Notes under the pieces: generated by a model
Databases searched by the model: none
What the model was told of the DNA's origin: nothing
What the model saw: only the letters and a program-made list of their open reading frames with translations
NCBI GenBank assembly: GCA_028532905.1
Contig: JAQQAM010000035.1
Coordinates: 1-44,164, forward strand
DNA from: Spirochaetales bacterium
Lineage (GTDB): Bacteria > Spirochaetota > Spirochaetia > DSM-2461
Direction: 5' to 3'
Length of the DNA stretch: 44,164 nucleotides
Translations under genes and position numbers: made by a program
In this document: positions 39,830-44,164 of the stretch, one piece after another
How the letters are laid out: every line of letters starts with the position of its first letter
Numbering within the stretch: the first letter of the stretch is position 1

Positions 39830-41854
39830 TCAGCAGTTGTCCATAGGCCGTTCAATGGGAAAATAGATCCGGAAACAGACCCCTTCCCGTTCAGCTCCCT
39901 CTTCGGCAGGCTGATATTCCACGGCTCCCCCCAGCTTTTCATTGACTGTCTTGAATATAATATAGAGTCCCAGTCCTGTCTTGCCTTCCAGACGGCTGCC
40001 GGTTGTAAAGGGTTCAAACATATGCTCTTTGATGGCAAGGGGAATCCCTTTGCCGTTATCTCTGTATTCGATCATTCCGCTCTGGCCTTCCAGTTCTTTC
40101 AGGTTGATGGAAATCTGTTTGTTCTCCAATTCCTCTTCAAAACCGTGGGTCATGCTGTTCAGGAGCAGGTTATTGATAACATGGTAAAAACTTCCCGGAT
40201 AGGATCTCAGAAACAGAGGGTTGCCGGTAAGGGATATTCTTATATTCTGATTATTAAACTGAAGGGCCTGGGTCCGGACAACCTCCTCCAGATACTCCAT
40301 CAGATCAAAATCAAGACATTCTCCAGCGGTCTCATCAAAGGAGAGATTTTTGAAACTGTCTATCAGGCTGGCCGTTTTGTTCAGGTTTTTTTCCAGCAGA
40401 CTGCTTCCCTGTTTTATCCGGTCAATAAACTCATCCATTCCCTCTCTGGTGAGAGTGTTACTTTTAAGCTGTTTCTCCAGCTTGGCCGTCAGATCGATAA
40501 TATAGCTGGATGTAGTTATTCCCACGCCCAGGGGGGTGTTCAGCTCATGGGCCACTCCGGAAACCAGAGATCCCAGTGCCGCCAGCCTCTCTTTTCGGAT
40601 CAGGGCTTTCTGTGTGCTCTTAAGCTGTTCCAGGGCGTTGTTCAGGGAATCATTGCTTTCTTCCAGATCTTTTGTCCTTTGTTCCACCCTCTCATTCAGG
40701 GAGTCGTTCAGGGCTGACAGAGCTTTTTCTCCGGCTTTCCGTTTTTGAATATTCTGCTGCAGCATGAAAATAAAGGCCAAAAGTATGATAAAGGCAATCA
40801 GAACAATGGTGGTTTCTGTATAGTACTGATGAAAAATTGTATCCGGGAGATTTATAATAATGCTGTTCCGGGGCAGGTCATCTATGCGGATGGAGTAGGC
40901 AAGAAGCTTTTCAAAGTCAAACATGTAGTGATGGGGGGTATTCCAGATGACGGGTATGGAGTTGACATCTTCCCCATCCAGTATCCGTTTTGCCATTTGT
41001 CCGGCTTCCCGGCCCTGCTCAACTCCCCTTAACAGATAACCGCCCACTATCCCGTAGGGAAACTGGAAATCCCAGGAACCGAAAACAGGTACATTTGTAG
41101 CCTCCCCGATTATCCTGTTACTGTGGTTATATTCAAAGTATTCACCCTGATTATCTTTCTGGAAATAAATGTTGAACACAATAAAATCATCTCCCAGAAG
41201 ACCCAGATCTCTTACAAGGTCATTCATGGACAAATCCGACCAGATTTCAATTTTATCAAATTCTTTTTCAAACTCGGGAAGAGATTTTTCCAAACCCTTA
41301 CGGACGGCCATTCCTGTCACAGATTCATCCAGAATGCATATGAGATTTTTCCGCTGAGGGAAGAGTTTCTGCATTACCCTTAGAGTCCCTCTAAAATTAT
41401 TTTCTTCGCTGATTCCAGTAATATTATCAAATCCCTGCAGGTTCTGGCTGTCCAGAAAGTTGACACCCGTAAAGACAACCGGAATATCACCGTACAATTC
41501 TGTTCTATGCTTTTTGAGAAATTCGAAGGCATAGTTGTCTGATGCAATAATCAAATCATAATTAATTTTAGCGGATTTATATTGAAGATAATTTTTTGTC
41601 CTTTCCAGGTACTCAGTACTGAAATATTTTTTAGTATCCATATACTCAATATGGATTTCTGCTTCATCCTGCAGTACCTCCAGAACCCCCTGGCACAGTT
41701 CATCGCTCCACTTGTATCCCTGATGGTAGGACTGGAGCAGAAGAACATTGGGATAACTGGAATGACTCAAAGGCTTTTCATCAGCTGACAGAGGAGCAGA
41801 AAGTAATACTGTAAACAGCAAAGCCAAAGCGATTTTTCTCAACAGCATGGACAT
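39830..41854 (-). CDS. Membrane sensor histidine kinase with periplasmic ABC-binding-protein-like domain
   Basis: 674 aa from the ATG at 41854, chosen because a signal peptide (LLRKIALALLFTVLLSAPLSA) follows and a TATAAT lies 6 nt before it; the longer frame to 41899 reads through the promoter. Residues about 30-320 resemble the ABC_sub_bind fold (NVLLLQSYHQGYKWSDELCQGV, PVVFTGVNF, PVFGSWDFQFPYGIVGG). One membrane helix (about 349-366) leads to a coiled coil, then His436 in GVAHELNTPLG, the N box NNLLLNSMTHGF (561-572), DNGKGIP (599-605) and GLGL (627-630). No receiver domain or response regulator is adjacent. It precedes the opp operon and may sense its substrate. Confidence 0.9.
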   Translation of the reverse strand: MSMLLRKIALALLFTVLLSAPLSADEKPLSHSSYPNVLLLQSYHQGYKWSDELCQGVLEVLQDEAEIHIEYMDTKKYFSTEYLERTKNYLQYKSAKINYDLIIASDNYAFEFLKKHRTELYGDIPVVFTGVNFLDSQNLQGFDNITGISEENNFRGTLRVMQKLFPQRKNLICILDESVTGMAVRKGLEKSLPEFEKEFDKIEIWSDLSMNDLVRDLGLLGDDFIVFNIYFQKDNQGEYFEYNHSNRIIGEATNVPVFGSWDFQFPYGIVGGYLLRGVEQGREAGQMAKRILDGEDVNSIPVIWNTPHHYMFDFEKLLAYSIRIDDLPRNSIIINLPDTIFHQYYTETTIVLIAFIILLAFIFMLQQNIQKRKAGEKALSALNDSLNERVEQRTKDLEESNDSLNNALEQLKSTQKALIRKERLAALGSLVSGVAHELNTPLGVGITTSSYIIDLTAKLEKQLKSNTLTREGMDEFIDRIKQGSSLLEKNLNKTASLIDSFKNLSFDETAGECLDFDLMEYLEEVVRTQALQFNNQNIRISLTGNPLFLRSYPGSFYHVINNLLLNSMTHGFEEELENKQISINLKELEGQSGMIEYRDNGKGIPLAIKEHMFEPFTTGSRLEGKTGLGLYIIFKTVNEKLGGAVEYQPAEEGAEREGVCFRIYFPIERPMDNC

Positions 41855-41860
41855 GATTCT

Positions 41861-41866
41861 ATTATA
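41861..41866 (-). promoter_or_regulatory. -10 box of the histidine kinase-opp operon
   Basis: A perfect TATAAT on the minus strand, 6 nt before the ATG at 41854. The -35 is weak, so activation by a regulator is possible. It predicts a leaderless message. Confidence 0.5.
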
Positions 41867-41953
41867 CACATTTTTTGGGATATTATTTGAGACTTTCATG
41901 AAAAAAGAAGGCGGGTGTTGCTAAAATTGCCGGCCGCGTGTAATGTTCCATTT

Positions 41954-43276
41954 ATGAACATTTCAGTAATCGGAACAGGATATGTCGGACTCGTACAGGG
42001 AGTCATTCTGGCGGACTTCGGTCTGCAGGTGATCTGTATGGATGTGGATCAGAAGAAAATTGACAGGCTCAATGCCGGTGATGTACCCATTTATGAACCG
42101 GGGCTTGCGGAGCTGATGAAGAAGAATGTGGATGCCGGGAGGCTTTCCTTCACTTCTGACATGAAAGAGGCTGTAGAGTCGGCAGATTCAATTTTCATTG
42201 CCGTGGGAACCCCTCCTGCAGACGACGGTTCTGCTGATCTCCGCTATGTTCTTGCCGTTGCAAAGTCCATCGGTGAGTTTCTCAACGGATATAAAGTCAT
42301 TGTTGATAAATCCACCGTTCCTGTGGGAACCGCCCGCCAGGTTAAAGCAGCCATTCAGAAAGAGCTGGATGTCCGGGGAGTGGACCATGAATTTGATGTG
42401 GCTTCCAATCCCGAGTTCCTGAGAGAAGGGAAGGCAGTCAACGACTGTCAGAGACCCGACCGTGTTGTCCTGGGTACGGATTCTGAACGGGCCAGGGATC
42501 TTCTGAAAAAAGTTTATAATGTTCTGTATATCAACCAGACACCTTTTATTTTTACAGAAATCGAAACAGCCGAACTGATTAAATATGCCTCCAACGCCTT
42601 TCTGGCAGTGAAAATCTCTTTTATCAATGAGATCGCTCTGCTGGCGGAGAAGGTGGGAGCCAATGTTCAGGAAGTGGCCCGGGCCATGGGTATGGACGGA
42701 AGGATCAGTTCCAAGTTTCTCCATGCGGGTCCCGGATACGGGGGCAGCTGTTTTCCCAAAGATACCAAAGCCGTAGCGGATATCGCCCGGAAACACGGGG
42801 AAGAAACCCTTGTTATTGAAGCGGCCATCAAAGCTAATGAGAAACAGAAAAACAAGATGGTCGAAAAAATCACATCCTCCATGGAAGATCTGGAAAACAG
42901 TACCATTGCGGTTTTGGGGCTCTCCTTCAAGCCGGATACGGATGATATGAGAGATGCTCCGGCCCTCACCATCCTGGACGGTCTGGCGGCAAAGGGCGTT
43001 CAGATTAAAGCCTTCTGTCCCCAGGGAATTGAAGAGTCCAAATGGCGTCTGGAGCATATTGATAACCAGATTACCTACTGTCACGATGAGTATGAAGCGG
43101 CCAAGAATGCGGACGCTCTGGTTATTATGACAGAATGGAACCAGTTCAGAGGAATCGACCTTGAAAAAATGAAAAAGCTTATGAAGGGTGATTTCCTTTT
43201 TGATCTGAGGAATATCTTTGCCAAGGATGAACAGGTCAGGGGGCTGTTTCAGTACAGACCTGTAGGCCGCAGCTGA
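41954..43276 (+). CDS. ugd: UDP-glucose 6-dehydrogenase
   Basis: 440 aa from the ATG at 41954. The frame opens 13 codons earlier, but the Rossmann strand MNISVIGTGYVG begins exactly at this ATG. Catalytic Cys266 is in GYGGSCFPKDT, with GTPPADDGSADL, DKSTVPVGTA and SNPEFLREGKAV in order, and a second Rossmann half (VLGLSFKPDTDDMRDAPAL). It makes UDP-glucuronate from UDP-glucose with 2 NAD+, a precursor for surface polysaccharides. No Shine-Dalgarno is visible. It is followed by a shared terminator and stands alone. Confidence 0.95.
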   Translation: MNISVIGTGYVGLVQGVILADFGLQVICMDVDQKKIDRLNAGDVPIYEPGLAELMKKNVDAGRLSFTSDMKEAVESADSIFIAVGTPPADDGSADLRYVLAVAKSIGEFLNGYKVIVDKSTVPVGTARQVKAAIQKELDVRGVDHEFDVASNPEFLREGKAVNDCQRPDRVVLGTDSERARDLLKKVYNVLYINQTPFIFTEIETAELIKYASNAFLAVKISFINEIALLAEKVGANVQEVARAMGMDGRISSKFLHAGPGYGGSCFPKDTKAVADIARKHGEETLVIEAAIKANEKQKNKMVEKITSSMEDLENSTIAVLGLSFKPDTDDMRDAPALTILDGLAAKGVQIKAFCPQGIEESKWRLEHIDNQITYCHDEYEAAKNADALVIMTEWNQFRGIDLEKMKKLMKGDFLFDLRNIFAKDEQVRGLFQYRPVGRS

Positions 43277-43310
43277 ATCAGAAGAAATAATCCGCTTGAA
43301 CTGGCGGACT

Positions 43311-43337
43311 GTCAATGATGTCAATGATGTCAATGAA
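43311..43337 (+). repeat. Three tandem 9-bp repeats after ugd
   Basis: GTCAATGAT, GTCAATGAT and GTCAATGAA follow one another with no gap, between the ugd stop and its terminator. The copy number could vary by slippage. Confidence 0.85.
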
Positions 43338-43341
43338 ATGG

Positions 43342-43375
43342 AACCCGCCGGTCTGATGAGGATGGCGGGTTTTAT
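43342..43375 (+). terminator. Rho-independent terminator shared by convergent ugd and ABC-F genes
   Basis: AACCCGCC pairs exactly with GGCGGGTT around a 14-nt loop and is followed by TTATT on the plus strand. The ABC-F stop codon overlaps the plus-strand T-tract. Confidence 0.8.
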
Positions 43376-44051
43376 TGTGTTAAAGCCGCCAGTTCTTCCG
43401 CCGCCTGCTCCCAGGCTTCGGAAAGTTCCAGCTGTTTCTTTTCCAGCTCTTCAATTGCACGGCTGACGGCCTTCGCCTTTTCACCGTCAGAATAGACTTC
43501 GGGGGTTGCCAGTTTTTCATGCTCTGCTGTCAGCTTAGCTTCGCAGCGTTCCAGCTCTTCCATCAACCGGGCTTCCTGTCTCTCCAGCCGTCTGATGTCG
43601 GCTTTCAGTTTTTTCTCTTCTTCCCGGCTCAGTCTGGCAGAACCGGTTGCCTGAGAGGCCTCTGACTGAGAGGAGGCTGTTTTACCGGGATCTGCCCCGT
43701 TTGAGGCGGCTCCTGCGGCCTCTGCCTCCCGGCTTTCTTTCTTCCAGCGGTAATAGGCATAGTCCCCGTCGAAGTACTCGGCTTTTCCCGGAGTCAGCTC
43801 CATAACCGATCCGGCCAGAGCCTCTATAAAATACCTGTCATGGGATACAAACACCAGAGTGCCTTCATAATTCTTCATGGCATCCAGAAGCACATCCTTG
43901 GATGTGAGATCCAGATGGTTGGTGGGCTCATCCATAACCAGAAGATTCACCGGTTCCAGAAGAAGTTTCAGCAGGGCCAGCCTGTTTTTCTCACCACCGC
44001 TCAGGACGGCGCATTTTTTGTAAATATCATCGTCAGAAAACAGATAAGACT
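43372..44051 (-). CDS. ABC-F family ATPase, C-terminal part only
   Basis: About 225 residues of genuine ABC-F sequence. They start near SYLFSDDDIYKK, then give the signature LSGGEKNRLAL, Walker B LLVMDEPTNHLDL, the switch-region SHDRYF, and a charged coiled-coil tail ending in AALTQ. ABC-F proteins act on ribosomes (translation factors or antibiotic protection) or remain uncharacterised. A whole protein has about 600-650 aa with a second ATPase domain in front; that half is missing because the sequence changes to unrelated DNA at about 44031-44051. The open frame continues to 44142, but residues before SYLF do not belong to the family. Confidence 0.85.
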
Positions 44052-44108
44052 GACGCCAACGGCGACGGGAATCACATAAAGCAAACGTCGGAAGAAATAG
44101 ACCAGCAT
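44031..44108 (-). pseudogene. N-terminus of an unrelated peptide-type ABC permease fused to the ABC-F sequence
   Basis: In a frame different from the ABC-F frame, ATG at 44108 begins MLVYFFRRLLYVIPVAVGVS followed by LICFLT. This is the typical start of DppB/OppB-type permeases (RRLLYxIPVxxGVSLxxFLL). The homology stops where the ABC-F homology begins. About 18 bp can be read as either protein, fitting a join at a short shared sequence. It is a fragment, not a functional gene. Confidence 0.65.
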
Positions 44109-44164
44109 CAGCACGCCTGGTTGTCATTGAAAGGAATTTCATGAAAACCGGCAGCCCCGTGGTG
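44108..44164 (-). CDS. Last 18 codons of an unidentified gene upstream of the permease fragment
   Basis: The frame from the window edge ends HHGAAGFHEIPFNDNQAC and stops at a TGA overlapping the permease ATG (TGATG), the layout of a normal operon junction. It is too short to identify; an ABC-transport partner would be expected from the context. Confidence 0.4.
   Translation of the reverse strand, partial: HHGAAGFHEIPFNDNQAC

Noticed and set aside
41855-41899. Extended N-terminus of the histidine kinase
   Set aside because: The extra 15 codons cover the TATAAT box and precede the signal peptide; the ATG at 41854 explains both better.
42188-43333. 381-codon open frame antisense to ugd
   Set aside because: Shadow of ugd; its translation has no family features and it runs through the ugd start and tandem repeats.
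1-44164. tRNA, rRNA or CRISPR arrays
   Set aside because: No cloverleaf with a TTCGA arm, no rRNA-like conserved core and no regularly spaced repeats were recognised by eye; dedicated scans were not possible.

Overview
The window reads as bacterial chromosome, most likely from a free-living Spirochaetota member. The pointers are a bacterial XPB-type helicase paired with a large helicase-associated protein, a glycine decarboxylase split into two subunits (GcvPA/GcvPB), many lipoproteins with loose lipoboxes, a small exported protein ending in aromatic residues that looks like an outer-membrane barrel, and sigma70-like promoters. This assignment is an inference from gene content; no rRNA or marker phylogeny is available here. 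No rRNA, tRNA or CRISPR array was recognised.

Region 1 (1-9437) is an AT-rich divergent catabolic cluster. The left arm (minus) carries an aldo/keto reductase, a UroD-family protein, a sugar-type ABC importer (lipoprotein plus two permeases, no ATPase) and a CyuA-type Fe-S cysteine desulfidase cut by the window edge. The right arm (plus) carries RidA, a gluconokinase-like FGGY kinase and a D-2-hydroxyacid dehydrogenase. CyuA-type lyases release 2-aminoacrylate and RidA hydrolyses it, so the cluster may take up and split a sugar- or aldonate-linked amino acid. Its right edge (9438-9880) holds an IS-end-like inverted repeat and the 3' half of a GGDEF gene, then base composition rises.

Region 2 (9.9-25.3 kb) is mostly housekeeping. 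It holds a small exported barrel-like protein, GAPDH, an NSS symporter with its tiny MetS subunit, and a thioredoxin-like protein. A four-gene minus operon follows (TPR-like lipoprotein, MltD-like transglycosylase, exported protein, TauE/SafE permease), then a stand-alone AlaX editing protein, a HAD phosphatase, a PIN-like protein, a MarR-MATE pair with a clear promoter/operator, and an exported BamE-like protein overlapping a fused aroD-aroE.

Region 3 (25.5-30 kb) is the glycine cleavage operon gcvT-gcvH-gcvPA-gcvPB, with a possible structured RNA between gcvT and gcvH.

Region 4 (30-43.3 kb) holds xpb with its partner gene and then, all on the minus strand, a membrane histidine kinase with an extracellular binding domain followed by a complete oppABCDF-type peptide importer whose genes overlap by 4 nt each. 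ugd diverges from the kinase.

The right end (43.4-44.16 kb) is the C-terminal half of an ABC-F ATPase. At about 44031-44051 it switches abruptly into an unrelated ABC permease N-terminus, which suggests a chimeric contig end or a rearrangement. A recurring trait is a -10 box only 6-10 nt before the ATG with no Shine-Dalgarno (xpb, the histidine kinase, the HAD phosphatase, a 78-aa protein, the mltD operon), suggesting leaderless transcripts.
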